A stretch of DNA of 64,000 nt from Streptomyces sp. NBC_00353 (GTDB lineage: Bacteria; Actinomycetota; Actinomycetes; Streptomycetales; Streptomycetaceae): positions 2,542,001 through 2,606,000 of the forward strand of contig NZ_CP107985.1 in NCBI RefSeq assembly GCF_036108815.1. Direction: 5' to 3'. Below are positions 8,393 through 17,607 of the stretch, piece by piece. A model generated the notes under the pieces. That model worked only from the letters and a program-made list of their open reading frames with translations, was not told the DNA's origin and did no database searches. Each line of letters begins with the position of its first letter. The stretch's first letter is position 1. The position numbers and the translations under genes were made by a program.

Positions 8393-9202
8393 ATGCCGAA
8401 GGAGACCGCCGTCTACACCCACGGCCACCACGAGTCGGTGCTGCGCTCGCACCGCTGGCGCACTGCCGCCAACTCGGCGGCCTATCTGATCGGCGAACTC
8501 CGGCCGGGCATGGCGGTGCTGGACGTCGGCTGCGGTCCGGGCACCATCACCGCGGATCTGGCGGCGCTGGTCGCCCCCGGCCCGGTGACCGCGGTCGACA
8601 CCAACGGGGAGATCCTGGACCAGGCCGCCGAGGTCGCCGCCGAACGCGGCCTGGAAAACCTGGAGTTCGCCACCGCCGACGTGCACGACCTGGACTTCCC
8701 CGACGACTCCTTCGACGTCGTGCACGCCCACCAGGTGCTGCAGCATGTGGGCGACCCGGTGCAGGCACTGCGCGAGATGCGGAGAGTCTGCCGCCCCGGC
8801 GGCATCGTCGCGGCCCGCGACAGCGACTACGCGGCGATGACCTGGTACCCCGAGGTGCCGGTCATGGACGCGTGGCAGGAGCTGTACCGGCGGGTGGCCC
8901 GCGCCAATGGTGGCGAGCCGGACGCGGGCCGGCGGCTGCTCTCCTGGGCCCGACGAGCCGGCTTCACCGACATCACCCCGTCCGCCGCCGCCTGGTGTTT
9001 CGCCACGCCGGAGAACCGGGTCTGGTGGAGCGGTCTGTGGGCGGACCGTACGGTCGGCTCGGCGTACGCGAAGCTGGCCGTCGACGGTGGCCATGCGACC
9101 ACCGAGCAGCTGACCGACATCGCAGCGGCCTGGCGCGCCTGGGGCGAGCAGGACGACGCATGGTTCATGGTCCCGCACGGCGAAGTGCTCTGCCGCGCCT
9201 GA
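8393..9202 (+). CDS. Class I SAM-dependent methyltransferase
   Basis: A 269-residue methyltransferase with ATG at 8393 behind GAGAGAGGA. Motif I (VLDVGCGPGTITADL), the acidic loop TAVDTN, and FDVVHAHQVLQHVGDP are visible in order, typical of the ubiquinone/UbiE-like Methyltransf_11 group. No membrane or signal sequences are seen. The acceptor substrate cannot be inferred. It stands alone between the lipid kinase fusion and the VOC protein on the same strand. Confidence 0.9.
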   Translation: MPKETAVYTHGHHESVLRSHRWRTAANSAAYLIGELRPGMAVLDVGCGPGTITADLAALVAPGPVTAVDTNGEILDQAAEVAAERGLENLEFATADVHDLDFPDDSFDVVHAHQVLQHVGDPVQALREMRRVCRPGGIVAARDSDYAAMTWYPEVPVMDAWQELYRRVARANGGEPDAGRRLLSWARRAGFTDITPSAAAWCFATPENRVWWSGLWADRTVGSAYAKLAVDGGHATTEQLTDIAAAWRAWGEQDDAWFMVPHGEVLCRA

Positions 9203-9264
9203 CGCGGCCGGCCGGCCACCGGAATCGATCACAGGGCGCGGTCCCGCCAACTACCCTGTTCCGC

Positions 9265-9618
9265 ATGGAAATTCTGGGAACCACGCTGCGCATCTGCGTC
9301 GACGACCTGGAGGCCGCGGTGGCCTTCTACGAGGACCTCACAGCCAGTCCGGCGCTGCGCTTCGAGCGCGGCGGTGTCTCGGTCGCCGCGATCGGCTGCT
9401 TTCTGCTGATGAGTGGCCCCGAGTCGGAGCTGGAGATCCTGCGCAAGGTGACGGCGACGATCGCGGTGAAGAACGTCGACGACGCGCATGAGTCGCTCAC
9501 CCGCGTCGGCGCCCGGATACTCGCGGGCCCGGTACCGACCCCGGTCGGCCGGAACCTGATCGCGGTCCATCCGGACGGCTCGGTCTTCGAGTACGTCGAC
9601 CGGAACCTGTCGGCCTGA
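9265..9618 (+). CDS. VOC-superfamily (glyoxalase/bleomycin resistance-like) protein
   Basis: A 117-residue protein with one vicinal-oxygen-chelate domain: N-terminal beta strand with VDDLEAAVAFYEDL, a second half with NVDDAHESLTRVGARIL, and the closing VHPDGSVFEYVDRN. ATG 9265 is the first start of the conserved part. Members bind metals or small electrophiles as dimers. Several usual metal ligands are not obvious, so it may be a binding rather than catalytic protein. It converges on the DUF5107 gene. Confidence 0.85.
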   Translation: MEILGTTLRICVDDLEAAVAFYEDLTASPALRFERGGVSVAAIGCFLLMSGPESELEILRKVTATIAVKNVDDAHESLTRVGARILAGPVPTPVGRNLIAVHPDGSVFEYVDRNLSA

Positions 9619-9654
9619 TCCGGCAGGTTCCGGAACCTCTGACATCGCTCCGTA

Positions 9655-9695
9655 CCCACGCGCGCCGGCACCTCACCGGCCGGTTCGCGCGTGGG
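9655..9695. terminator. Stem-loop between convergent genes (candidate bidirectional terminator)
   Basis: CCCACGCGCG (9655-9664) pairs perfectly with CGCGCGTGGG (9686-9695) across a 21-nt loop, between the convergent stops at 9618 and 9720. A smaller palindrome, AGGTTCCGGAACCT, lies just upstream. No U-run follows, as is common for actinobacterial terminators. Confidence 0.5.
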
Positions 9696-9719
9696 CCGCT
9701 CACCCCGGAAGGTCTCCGG

Positions 9720-11690
9720 TCAACTCTTCGGACGCATACGGTAGTTGTACGCGTCGGGCAGCGGTTCGTCACTGAGCGCCGACCAGACCTCGTCCAGGAT
9801 CTCCGCCCCCTCCCGCAGGTCCGCGACCTCGAAGCCCTCGTCGAAGACGGCACGGGCCGCCGCAGGGTCGCCCTCGGCGAGCAGGAGTCGGGCCTCCAGC
9901 AGGCGGAACCGGCCCCGCTGCCGGATCGCCGGGCGCAGCCCGGCCCAGACCGTGCGGGCCTCGTCGGGCCGCCCGGCCGCCAGCAGCGCCTCTATCGCCT
10001 CATGGCCGAGGGCAGTGGTGGCGGCGGTCCAGGCTTCGCCGTCGTCCCGGCGTTCCGCGCAGAGGTCCTCGAACGCCTCGGCGTAGTGGTCGGCGGCCCT
10101 GCTCCGCTGGCCGCCCTCCTGGGCGGCGACGGCCAGGCAGCGCAGCAGCGGCCAGCGGGACGGGGCGAGGGCCAGACCGCGCTCCCAGCTGCGGACCGCC
10201 TGGGCGCGGTCGCCGGCGTGCCACTGGGCGACGCCGAGGTGGTACTCGGTGAGGGGTTCGGCGGATGCCGTCTCCAGCATGTCGCGCCAGTGTGCGGAGA
10301 CGAGCGAGGGTCCGGGGGGCGTCACACGGCGCGGCTCGGGGAAGGCGCCCTGGTCGAGGAGGTGCAGCCAGGGTGCCTGCTGTTCGCCGAGGGTGGACTC
10401 GGCGAACGGTGTGCCCGGGAGTCGGTACTTGCCGCGCCGGACTTCGAGGGCGCCCCAGCCGGAGCCGGCGGCAAGGAACTCACCGGGCTCGGTGTCGGCG
10501 TGCGGGCGCCAGGCCGCGTACGCGGCGTCGACGTCGGCGCGCGGCAGGGCTTCGGCGAGGCGCTGCTCGGTCTCGGCGCGGGCCGCGGCCCAGTCGTCAC
10601 CGTGCACGACACCGGGGTTGGCGGTCAGCGGTCCGTACGACTCCAGCCAGCTGAACTCGGCGCCGGGTTCGAGCGGGATGTGCTCCAGCTGGGTACGGGC
10701 GAGTCCGGCCTGGATCTCCGCGTAGCCGACGGTGCCGGGCTCGGTGAGCCACTGCTGCCACCGGCGCCCGCCGGGCCCGCTGCCCCAGAGGAAGAGCTTG
10801 CGGCCGCGCAGCAGGTCGGTGGAGGTCTGGACGAGTCCGTGACCGTCCTCGTCGAGGGAGGCGATCCAGCGGCGGGTGCCGTCGGGCACCTCGTAGAAGT
10901 AGTCGGCGGGGAAGTCGCTGCGCAGCGGGTACGTACGGTCGACGGAACCGGTCTCCGGCACGGGCACCCGGGTCAGGGTCCGCTCGTAACCGAAGTGCCA
11001 GGCCTCGTCGGCAGGGGCCAGCACCCGGGACCATGCGCCCTCCGGGACGGCGATGTTGGACCACCAGTAGACGGGCGCGGTGTGCTCGTGCGGGTTGCGT
11101 ATCCGTACCCCGACATGGAGGAAGTCGGAGTCCCCCGGCAGCCACAGGTCCACCTGGAACGGCAGGTCGCGCAGCCGCTCCCACTCCCAGAGACGGACCA
11201 TTTCACCGCCGTCGGGTGCGGGGACGCGGGCGGCGTGCACCGGCGCGCAGGACAGTGTGGTGTGACCGGTCGCGCCGATGTTCCACTCGATGCCGCCGGA
11301 GAACCAGGCGCCGTTGAGGGCGAAGTCGGCAGGCTGCAGGACGGGGTTGGTGTAGAGCAGCTCCCGGCCGGTCGGCTTGTGGTGGAGGGAGTGGATCCGG
11401 CCGCCGAGCCCGGGCAGGACCGTGGCCCGGAGCCGGTCGTTCTCGATGACGATCGCGTCCAGGTCGGTGGGGGTCCGCTCGCGTCCGTACCCGTCGAGAA
11501 TGCGCACTGGCAGGACGGTGGTCAGCGGCTCGTAGCCGATCTGCCGTGCCATGTCGCGCGGCAGCCCGGCCCGGTCGCGGTCGTCGACGACATGCATCTC
11601 GTCGAGCGGCCGCAGCGCCGGCAGCGGGTTTTCCGGGCCCAGCGGTGCGGCGGGCAGAGTCAGTACGGCTCGTCGTACGGTCGTGGCCAA
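9720..11690 (-). CDS. DUF5107 protein with C-terminal TPR repeats
   Basis: About 656 residues. The N-terminal two thirds matches DUF5107, a galactose-mutarotase-like beta-sandwich: LPGLGGRIHSLHHKPTGREL, GGIEWNIGATGHT, VYWWSNIAVPEG and LFLWGSGPGGRRWQQWLTEPG. The last 200 residues are helical tetratricopeptide-type repeats (YHLGVAQWHAGDRAQAVRSW, RAADHYAEAFEDL). Aldose-epimerase-like folds bind carbohydrates. The best start is TTG 11690, placed behind GAGGGAGCGAGG; the frame runs on to 12164 but the extra part looks non-coding. The start codon is uncertain. Confidence 0.8.
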   Translation of the reverse strand: MATTVRRAVLTLPAAPLGPENPLPALRPLDEMHVVDDRDRAGLPRDMARQIGYEPLTTVLPVRILDGYGRERTPTDLDAIVIENDRLRATVLPGLGGRIHSLHHKPTGRELLYTNPVLQPADFALNGAWFSGGIEWNIGATGHTTLSCAPVHAARVPAPDGGEMVRLWEWERLRDLPFQVDLWLPGDSDFLHVGVRIRNPHEHTAPVYWWSNIAVPEGAWSRVLAPADEAWHFGYERTLTRVPVPETGSVDRTYPLRSDFPADYFYEVPDGTRRWIASLDEDGHGLVQTSTDLLRGRKLFLWGSGPGGRRWQQWLTEPGTVGYAEIQAGLARTQLEHIPLEPGAEFSWLESYGPLTANPGVVHGDDWAAARAETEQRLAEALPRADVDAAYAAWRPHADTEPGEFLAAGSGWGALEVRRGKYRLPGTPFAESTLGEQQAPWLHLLDQGAFPEPRRVTPPGPSLVSAHWRDMLETASAEPLTEYHLGVAQWHAGDRAQAVRSWERGLALAPSRWPLLRCLAVAAQEGGQRSRAADHYAEAFEDLCAERRDDGEAWTAATTALGHEAIEALLAAGRPDEARTVWAGLRPAIRQRGRFRLLEARLLLAEGDPAAARAVFDEGFEVADLREGAEILDEVWSALSDEPLPDAYNYRMRPKS

Positions 11691-11903
11691 AGCAACCTCG
11701 CTCCCTCGCGCGGGCCGCCGCAGGTCCGGGCGCCCCCGATGACCATGGAACACTCTCGAAGCCGCCCCGACCAGGGGCGTCGCCGTCAGACTTCGGCAAA
11801 AGCCGCCCCCGGCGTCGACGGCGACAATATTCCACGTGCGTCTCGTGCTCGCCGTCGTAGCCTTGATCCTCAACAGTTCATGCGACAGAGGCGGCAGAAC
11901 GGG

Positions 11904-12239
11904 ATGAGCACCCAGCACACCTACCGAGTGATCGTGCGCGGCACCTGGGAGGGCCTCACGGACGAGGCCCGCGCCCGCCTGCTGGCAGAGGTGGAACAGC
12001 ACGGCCTGGAGGCGATGCAGTTCACCGAGGAGGGTTCGCTCACCTACGACACGGTGCTCAAGCACTTCAGCTTCCGGTACGTGGTCGTATCGGACGCCGA
12101 GGACGGCGAAGAGATGGCATCCGCGATCGCCGAGGACCGGGCGGAGACGACGCTGAAGGAGCACGGGTACGGCTACGGGCGGCTGCGCTCCACCGCGACC
12201 GACATGGACACCATGAAGATCAACTACAAGGGTCGGTAG
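11904..12239 (+). CDS. DUF6204-like conserved small protein
   Basis: A 111-residue acidic protein, ATG 11904, transcribed divergently from the DUF5107 gene. It begins TYRVIVRGTWEGLTDEARARL and has the pattern of the actinobacterial DUF6204 family. No catalytic motif, signal or membrane segment is visible. Function unknown. Confidence 0.75.
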   Translation: MSTQHTYRVIVRGTWEGLTDEARARLLAEVEQHGLEAMQFTEEGSLTYDTVLKHFSFRYVVVSDAEDGEEMASAIAEDRAETTLKEHGYGYGRLRSTATDMDTMKINYKGR

Positions 12240-12607
12240 GCGTCAGGGGGCGGCGTGACGGCGGGCCGATGGCTGCACAGGGCCAAGGAGCCCACGGACG
12301 TATTCCCGCATCCGGCGCCGGGGCTCCACCCGGGCGAAACGGCCCCCGATCCGCTAGAGGAGATCGCCAAGTCCCTCTTCCCACAGGTTCGTTGGTGCAT
12401 CGTTCATGCGGGCGGACTGCCCGGAACGTTGCCACTACAAGCACCGCGGCCACACGTTCGTGCGACGGCCCGGCAAAGACCGTCCCACCCCCGTTCCAGC
12501 CCGCTACACTCTCCACACCCAAGCCGTTGACCAGCGCTAATGAAGAAGTCCGGCTGGAGTACTAGATGTGTTGACCCGTAGCGTTGTTGACCAGGCAGAT
12601 CGCTGGT
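12240..12607. other. Intergenic stretch without a recognised gene
   Basis: Convergent intergenic DNA between the DUF6204 gene and the NmrA-like gene. Short open frames on both strands lack recognisable motifs or good ribosome-binding sites. I see no convincing RNA gene or repeat here. Confidence 0.4.
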
Positions 12608-13459
12608 TCAGCGGGCAGTCGCCCACGTGCGGTGCGCCCAGTCGGCGAAGCTGGTCCAGCTGACCTCAGGGCGAGAAGCGTGGAGTGTGGGGATATCGAC
12701 GCGATAGCCGGGGCCGTTCAAAAACGTCCACATCGCACGCATGTCCGGATTGCCGACTGCGGCCGGCGGAACTGACCGGTGGAGGACCTCCCGTCCCAGC
12801 GCCGCGCTGAGCGCGGACGCCATCTGCACGGGAGTGGGTGCATCGCTGGCCAACTCGATGCGCTGTCCGACGTAGAGCCCAGGCTGGAGCAGTACTTCCG
12901 CCGCGAAGGCGCCGAGGTCGGGGCGGGCAAGTTGCTGCAACGCCCGATCAGCAGGGAGCGGCAGGTCAAGAACGCCGCCGAGGATGCGCTCCGCTCCGCC
13001 GAGCGCGTTGTCGAAGAAGTACGTCGGCCCGAGAATCGTGAACGGCACATCGCCGGAGACCAGTTCCGCTTCGATACGCGCCTTGCTATCGAAATGCGGG
13101 ACCCCACTCTCCTGGTCAGCCCCGGCCACAGAGCTGAACACGAGATGCGGAACACGCACTTCCGCGGCGGCAGAAAGGATTGCCCGCCCCTGACGTACCT
13201 CCGCCTCGACACCACTTTCGAAGGGTGTGGTGAGCGCGAAGACACCCGCCGCCCCCCTCATGGCCGCGACGAGCGAACCACGATCGCTCAGCGAACCTGC
13301 CACTACCTCGACGCCCCGGTTGGCCAGTTCCTGCGCGTCTCTGCGGTCGGGGTCACGTACCAGTGCTCGGACCCGGGCTCGGCGGCACAGTAGAGCGTCG
13401 GTCACAGCTCTCCCCTGCCCCCCGGTTGCAGCAAGCACCAGTATCGGCTCTTCGGCCAT
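12608..13459 (-). CDS. NmrA-like NAD(P)-binding reductase (atypical SDR)
   Basis: A 283-residue atypical short-chain dehydrogenase. The Rossmann nucleotide loop is LVLAATGGQGRAV, followed by VRALVRDPDRRDAQEL, FALTTPF, and LVFSSVAGADQESGVPHFDSKARIE, which resembles the NmrA/HSCARG and quinone-reductase QorB branch lacking the usual YxxxK. ATG 13459 is chosen over the upstream frame because the family N-terminus starts there and AGGAAAGGA precedes it. It likely senses or uses NADPH. Neighbours do not reveal a pathway. Confidence 0.85.
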   Translation of the reverse strand: MAEEPILVLAATGGQGRAVTDALLCRRARVRALVRDPDRRDAQELANRGVEVVAGSLSDRGSLVAAMRGAAGVFALTTPFESGVEAEVRQGRAILSAAAEVRVPHLVFSSVAGADQESGVPHFDSKARIEAELVSGDVPFTILGPTYFFDNALGGAERILGGVLDLPLPADRALQQLARPDLGAFAAEVLLQPGLYVGQRIELASDAPTPVQMASALSAALGREVLHRSVPPAAVGNPDMRAMWTFLNGPGYRVDIPTLHASRPEVSWTSFADWAHRTWATAR

Positions 13460-14012
13460 CGAAGATTTCCTTTCCTCGTGGGCGGCGATATCGGATTGAC
13501 AGCCTGTCCCAACGGTAAGCATCCGTCCCGCACAGCAAACGAAGCATGGCGTCGCGTCGTCCGTCAGGCGTACTCGAGCGGGAACGACCCGGCCTGTTGG
13601 TGGTTTTCATGGAGCCGAGCCAGCCGATGGACGGGATCGCTGCCAGGTAGCCCTGACAGGTGCTACGGGTTCGACACTAGGGGCTGAATCGGAAGACGCG
13701 TTGCCTGAGAGTGCACGCTTAGATTCCCGTCGGCGCGAGAGTGCTGTCGATTGCCAGCGGCTCGCACTCGAACGACGGACGTACGCTCACAGGCACGGTC
13801 GTCTCGCCGAGGCACCCCACTGCTCCTGGCCTGCGTGAGTACGCTCGGTTCCCGGTGTTCCCAGGCAGATGGGACGTTGCCGCCGAGGAGCTCGCCCGGC
13901 GCGGGTCAGGCCGTCGAGTCCAGTCGCAGGGTTATCCAGTTCGACTTGACGAGTTTGGGGCAGCCGCACCGCCGGTGCCTGAAACCTCTGCGACAGAGAG
14001 GAAAGCGACACC
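13460..14012. other. Intergenic stretch without a recognised gene
   Basis: A 553-nt gap between the NmrA-like and AraC genes. Open frames on both strands (for example 13741-14055 plus) show no family motif. A short stretch near 13999-14025 (AGAGGAAAGCGACACCTC) resembles DNA found just after the stop codons of two NB-ARC regulators further right. Otherwise nothing is recognised. Confidence 0.35.
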
Positions 14013-14993
14013 TCAAAGCCTCTCATCGGTGTGCCGCTCACCGGGTAGGCCGTGAACCTGCCATTCGCGAGGCGTCATACCGTAAGCCGCGCGGAAGACA
14101 CGGCTGAAGTGGCTGGGGCTCACAAAACCCCAGCGCCGGGCCACGGCCGCCACCCCGACACTCACGGCTGCGGGCCGCAGAAGGTCCCTGCGGCATCGCT
14201 CCAGGCGCTGCATCCGGATCCAGCCGCCCACCGTGGCTCCCTCGAGCTCGAACAACTTGTGCAAGTAGCGAACCGACATGAAGTGCGCTGCGGCGATCGT
14301 GGAGGGTGACAGGTCGGGGTCGGAAAGGTTTCGCATGATGTGGTCCTTCACCCGCACAAGTGTGGCTGCGGCGAGCTCCGGAGCCTGGGAAGTGAAGCGA
14401 CCGCGCCGCTCGTCGATCAAGAGTGCCAGCAGGTCGAGCCCCGTGGCGGCGAACTGACGGCCGACGGCGGCGTCGAAACCCGCTGCTTCGCGCGCCATGC
14501 GCTCGAAATAGGTTGCCACCAGTGCAGCACTTCCCGTGTCACTGGAGAAGGCTGTCGCAGTCAGCGCCCGCAGATCCTCGTCCCGCACGTGAAGCTCTTC
14601 CCGGGGGAAGTGGAAGGAGGTGAAACAAAATTCGCTCTGGAGTTTCTTCCTGAACAGGCGAGAGGAATCGGATATGGAGAATTCGCGCGGCTTTATCACA
14701 GATTCTCGGCCGTCCTGCTCCTTTATTGCGGTACCTCGCCCCTGGAGACTGAGAATAAGAAATCTTTGACCATCCCGGGCGATGAGGCGTTTGCTGCGCG
14801 TCACCATTTGCGGTCCTGCCTGGACACGCGAGACCCCCAGGACGCCGAGCTGATTGCTGACAATCATTCCAGGCGACGGTTCCTTCTCAAGGAGGTTGAC
14901 GTCGAGCGGTATGAAGGTGCGCGACACCGCTTCGTGCCAGCACTCCACCCGGTCGGAGGAGGACAACTGCGACGTGGAAAGGGCGGTGGACAC
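14013..14993 (-). CDS. AraC-family regulator with cupin-like N-terminal sensor domain
   Basis: A 326-residue regulator. The N-terminal 200 residues match the AraC-binding-like domain (SSSDRVECWHEAVSRTFIPL). The C-terminus has two helix-turn-helix units, LSPSTIAAAHFMSVRYLHKL and the final VAAVARRWGFVSPSHFSRVF plus AAYGMTPREW. GTG 14993 is preferred, with GGGGGAAG upstream, though the frame runs to 15311. It is divergent from the tandem alpha/beta hydrolases and probably regulates them (inference). Parts of this gene are less GC-rich than its neighbours. Confidence 0.9.
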   Translation of the reverse strand: MSTALSTSQLSSSDRVECWHEAVSRTFIPLDVNLLEKEPSPGMIVSNQLGVLGVSRVQAGPQMVTRSKRLIARDGQRFLILSLQGRGTAIKEQDGRESVIKPREFSISDSSRLFRKKLQSEFCFTSFHFPREELHVRDEDLRALTATAFSSDTGSAALVATYFERMAREAAGFDAAVGRQFAATGLDLLALLIDERRGRFTSQAPELAAATLVRVKDHIMRNLSDPDLSPSTIAAAHFMSVRYLHKLFELEGATVGGWIRMQRLERCRRDLLRPAAVSVGVAAVARRWGFVSPSHFSRVFRAAYGMTPREWQVHGLPGERHTDERL

Positions 14994-15346
14994 GAGGCTT
15001 CCCCCAGGGGCATCTTGATCGACCGGCGGTGAGCGCCGCGGTACGGGCCCTGACGATGTCACCACTCCGCCGCTGCGTCGTCCAGGAAGAATCGGAGGAA
15101 GAATTCGCGGCGCAAAACCTCCTTGCGCAAAGGCTGTGAGTGTCCGAATGAACGTGAAGCCGATCAGCACGAGCGCCACACCTGGCTGAGCCCATGTCCT
15201 CGGTGGAGGTAAGCACAGAGGGGCAACCGCGGAGCACGAACAGGCAAGGCTGGCCGGCCGGGCTCCCCCTAGCGTTTCGAGCAGGCCCGCCGCCTCAGGC
15301 TGTGAGGCCATCCACCCTTCCCACCCTCTGCTCTGAGGAGCTTGCT
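14994..15346. other. Divergent promoter region of AraC and hydrolase genes
   Basis: A 353-nt divergent region. It contains the GCGCAA-N7-TTGCGC inverted repeat, a TAGCGT -10-like box at 15270-15275 facing the hydrolase, and the hydrolase ribosome-binding site TGAGGAG at 15334-15340. No gene of its own is evident. Confidence 0.45.
15110..15128. promoter_or_regulatory. Inverted repeat GCGCAA-N7-TTGCGC between AraC and hydrolase genes (candidate operator)
   Basis: Two 6-nt arms (15110-15115 and 15123-15128) are perfect complements around a 7-nt spacer. They sit about 120 nt upstream of the AraC start in the divergent region. A -10-like TAGCGT lies at 15270-15275 in front of the first hydrolase. 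This fits a shared divergent promoter region, but no binding data exist. Confidence 0.3.
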
Positions 15347-16072
15347 GTGCCCAGCTCTGCCACCCCGACCGTCGTTCTGGTTCACGGCGCCTTCGCCGAC
15401 GCCTCGAGTTTCGCCCGTGTCATCCCTGAGCTCACCGCCCGGGGCCTGAACGTGGTGGCTCCGGCGGTCCCCAACCGCAGTCTGCTCGGAGACGCCGAAT
15501 ACATCGCCTCGGTCGTGCGCCAGGTACCCGGACCGGTCGTCCTGGTCGGTCACTCCTACGGGGGCGCCGTCATCACCGTGGCCGGCGCGGAGGACAACGT
15601 CCAGGCACTGGTATACGTGGCGGGCTACGCCCTGGAAGAAGGGGAAAGCCTGGGTGAGCTGCAGGGCCGGTTCCCGGACTCCGATCTCGCCAACGTGCTT
15701 GTGTACACGCCCTTCCCGGTCGAGGGCTCCAGTGAGCCCGGCACCGACGTCTCTGTCCGGCCCGACGCCTTCCCGGACGTCTTCGCGGCCGATGTCGACC
15801 GCGACCTCGCGACCGTCCTCGCTGTGTCCCAACGCCCGCTGGCAGCGTTGGCGTTCGCGGAGAAGGCTCCCGTCGCGGCATGGCGGACGAAGCCTTCCTG
15901 GGGGCTGGTGTGCTCCTCCGACCACACCATCAACCCTGACGTGGAGCGCTATGGCTACCGCCGGGCCGGCATGACCACCGCCGAGGTCGATTCCTCCCAC
16001 CTGGTCATGCTTGCCCATCCCAAGCGCGTCGCGGAGTTCATCCACAAGGCCGTCACAGCCTGCATTCACTGA
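15347..16072 (+). CDS. Alpha/beta hydrolase (salicylate-esterase/hydroxynitrile-lyase-like), paralog 1
   Basis: A 241-residue cytoplasmic alpha/beta hydrolase. VVLVHGAFADASSF forms the oxyanion region, VLVGHSYGGAVIT holds the nucleophile Ser, and DSSHLVMLAHP supplies the catalytic His. GTG 15347 sits 6 nt after TGAGGAG. The family hydrolyses small esters. It is followed 137 nt downstream by a paralog with a Tat-like signal, and two further relatives lie at 35.6 and 42.4 kb. Control by the divergent AraC gene is likely. Confidence 0.9.
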   Translation: MPSSATPTVVLVHGAFADASSFARVIPELTARGLNVVAPAVPNRSLLGDAEYIASVVRQVPGPVVLVGHSYGGAVITVAGAEDNVQALVYVAGYALEEGESLGELQGRFPDSDLANVLVYTPFPVEGSSEPGTDVSVRPDAFPDVFAADVDRDLATVLAVSQRPLAALAFAEKAPVAAWRTKPSWGLVCSSDHTINPDVERYGYRRAGMTTAEVDSSHLVMLAHPKRVAEFIHKAVTACIH

Positions 16073-16209
16073 CGACCCTGCCAGCCGGTTGCCCGTACCA
16101 CCGGTGCCCGCAACCGGCCGTGCACCGTGTCCGACGCACGCAACTCGCCGGTCCTTATCACCGCCCAACCGGGAACGGACCACCCACCAAGGCGTAGGAG
16201 AAGCACACC

Positions 16210-17058
16210 GTGAACACACCCATGACCCGCCGCAGCGCCACCGTCACCCTGCTCGCAGGCGCGGGCGCCGCAGTTCTGGGAGTCCCCACCGCCTCCGCGG
16301 CCCAGTCCCCGGCCATCCACAAGCCACTCGGCTCACCGCCTCACCCGGCCGCACCCACCGTTGTCCTGATCCACGGCGCATTCGCCGACGCCTCCAGCTG
16401 GAGTGCCGTGGTCAACCTCCTCCAGCGTGAGGGCCACCCCGTCCTTGCCCCCGCCCTACCGTTGCGTGGGCTCGCCGAAGACGCCGCCTACATAAGCAGC
16501 TTCCTTGAGAGCGTTCCAGGACCCGTCGTGCTGGTCGGCCACTCCTACGGAGGTGCGGTCATCAGCCACGCCGCAAGCGGAAATCCCCGGGTCAAGGCGC
16601 TGGTCTACATCGCGGCCTTCGTGCCCGAGGTGGGGGAAAGCGCTCTGGATCTCACCAGCAAATTTCCCGGCAGCACCTTGGCGCAGGCCACCACCACCCA
16701 GTTCTATCCGCTGCCGGGCGGCGGTCGCGGCGAGGAACTGCTCATCAAGCAGGCCCTCTTCCGCAAACAGTTCGCCGCGGGGGTCCCGGTCGACATCGCT
16801 CAGGTGATGGCCGTGGGTCAGCGGCCGGTCGCCGTGAAGGCTCTGCAGGAGAAGGCCACCGCCGCGGCCTGGAAGGCCATTCCGAGCTGGTGCCTCGTGG
16901 CAACGCAGGACCGCAACATTCCTCCTGCCGCCGAACAGTGGATGGCCGATCGCGCCCGTGCCCACACGGTGCGGGTTGTCGCCCCCCATGCCGCTGCGGT
17001 GAGCGCACCCGGCGCCGTCGCGAAGCTAATCCTGCGTGCCGTCCACGCCATCCGCTGA
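16210..17058 (+). CDS. Alpha/beta hydrolase with Tat-type signal peptide, paralog 2
   Basis: A 282-residue hydrolase of the same subfamily, with an N-terminal extension that begins MNTPMTRRSATVTLLAGAG and ends around ASAAQS, a twin-arginine-type signal peptide. The fold motifs are VVLIHGAFADASSWSAV, VVLVGHSYGGAVIS (Ser nucleophile) and VAPHAAAVSAP (His). It is therefore probably exported, while its upstream neighbour is cytoplasmic. GTG 16210 is the start. Confidence 0.9.
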   Translation: MNTPMTRRSATVTLLAGAGAAVLGVPTASAAQSPAIHKPLGSPPHPAAPTVVLIHGAFADASSWSAVVNLLQREGHPVLAPALPLRGLAEDAAYISSFLESVPGPVVLVGHSYGGAVISHAASGNPRVKALVYIAAFVPEVGESALDLTSKFPGSTLAQATTTQFYPLPGGGRGEELLIKQALFRKQFAAGVPVDIAQVMAVGQRPVAVKALQEKATAAAWKAIPSWCLVATQDRNIPPAAEQWMADRARAHTVRVVAPHAAAVSAPGAVAKLILRAVHAIR

Positions 17059-17193
17059 GTAGACCTTCTGGTCGCAGGCAACGTGCCCTGGCGGCCACTG
17101 TCGGTTACCTGTCGGCTGGGATCAACCGCCCCTGACAACCTTTCCCGATTCTCGAACAAGCCAGCCGAGGACATTCCGCGAAGGGGCTCGCCC

Positions 17194-17469
17194 ATGCCAA
17201 GGACACCCAAGTACCTGGAACGGCTCAGGCCCTTGAGCCGGCTGTGGGACTGGCAGCACTTCGCTGCCTGCAGCGGCATGGACAGCTCTGTGTTGTTCTC
17301 GCCCAGTGGCGAGCGCGGCCGGCGGCGCAGGGAGCGCGAAGAGCGGGCCCGCCGTGTATGCGACACCTGCGTGGTCTGGCAGGAATGTGCACGCATGGCG
17401 CTCGACACCCGTGAGCAGTACGGCGTATGGGGTGGCCTGTCGGAGGCGGACCGAGTCCGCATGCTCTGA
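17194..17469 (+). CDS. WhiB-like iron-sulfur regulator
   Basis: A 91-residue Wbl protein. The iron-sulfur cysteines are seen as AACSG, then CDTCVVWQEC, followed by the family turn YGVWGGLSE and a short basic C-terminus. ATG 17194 lies behind GAAGGGG. Wbl proteins bind a 4Fe-4S cluster, sense redox or NO, and partner sigma factors in development. The spacing between the first Cys and the CxxC is about 34 residues. Located downstream of the hydrolase pair on the same strand, but with its own 135-nt leader. Confidence 0.9.
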   Translation: MPRTPKYLERLRPLSRLWDWQHFAACSGMDSSVLFSPSGERGRRRREREERARRVCDTCVVWQECARMALDTREQYGVWGGLSEADRVRML

Positions 17470-17607
17470 CGGCCCCCGAACCGTACTCCGCGCGTCGGCA
17501 TCACCCAGCACGACAGCTCGGGATGTGGTTCCCGGCAACTACAACGTCACCAGCTCTTTCACCCGGCACAGTGGCCGGGCCAACGGGAATATGCGGAGGA
17601 TCTTGTC

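Noticed and set aside
10002..12239. A 745-residue open frame on the plus strand
   Set aside because: Only its last 111 codons (from ATG 11904) look like a protein family; the rest mirrors the DUF5107 gene.
13660..13700. GGGTTCGACACTAGGGGCTGAA resembles parts of tmRNA
   Set aside because: The order is wrong for a tmRNA 5' end and no acceptor stem or T-arm pairs nearby.
13741..14055. A 104-residue open frame upstream of the AraC gene end
   Set aside because: No ribosome-binding site or family similarity, and it runs into the AraC coding region in antisense.
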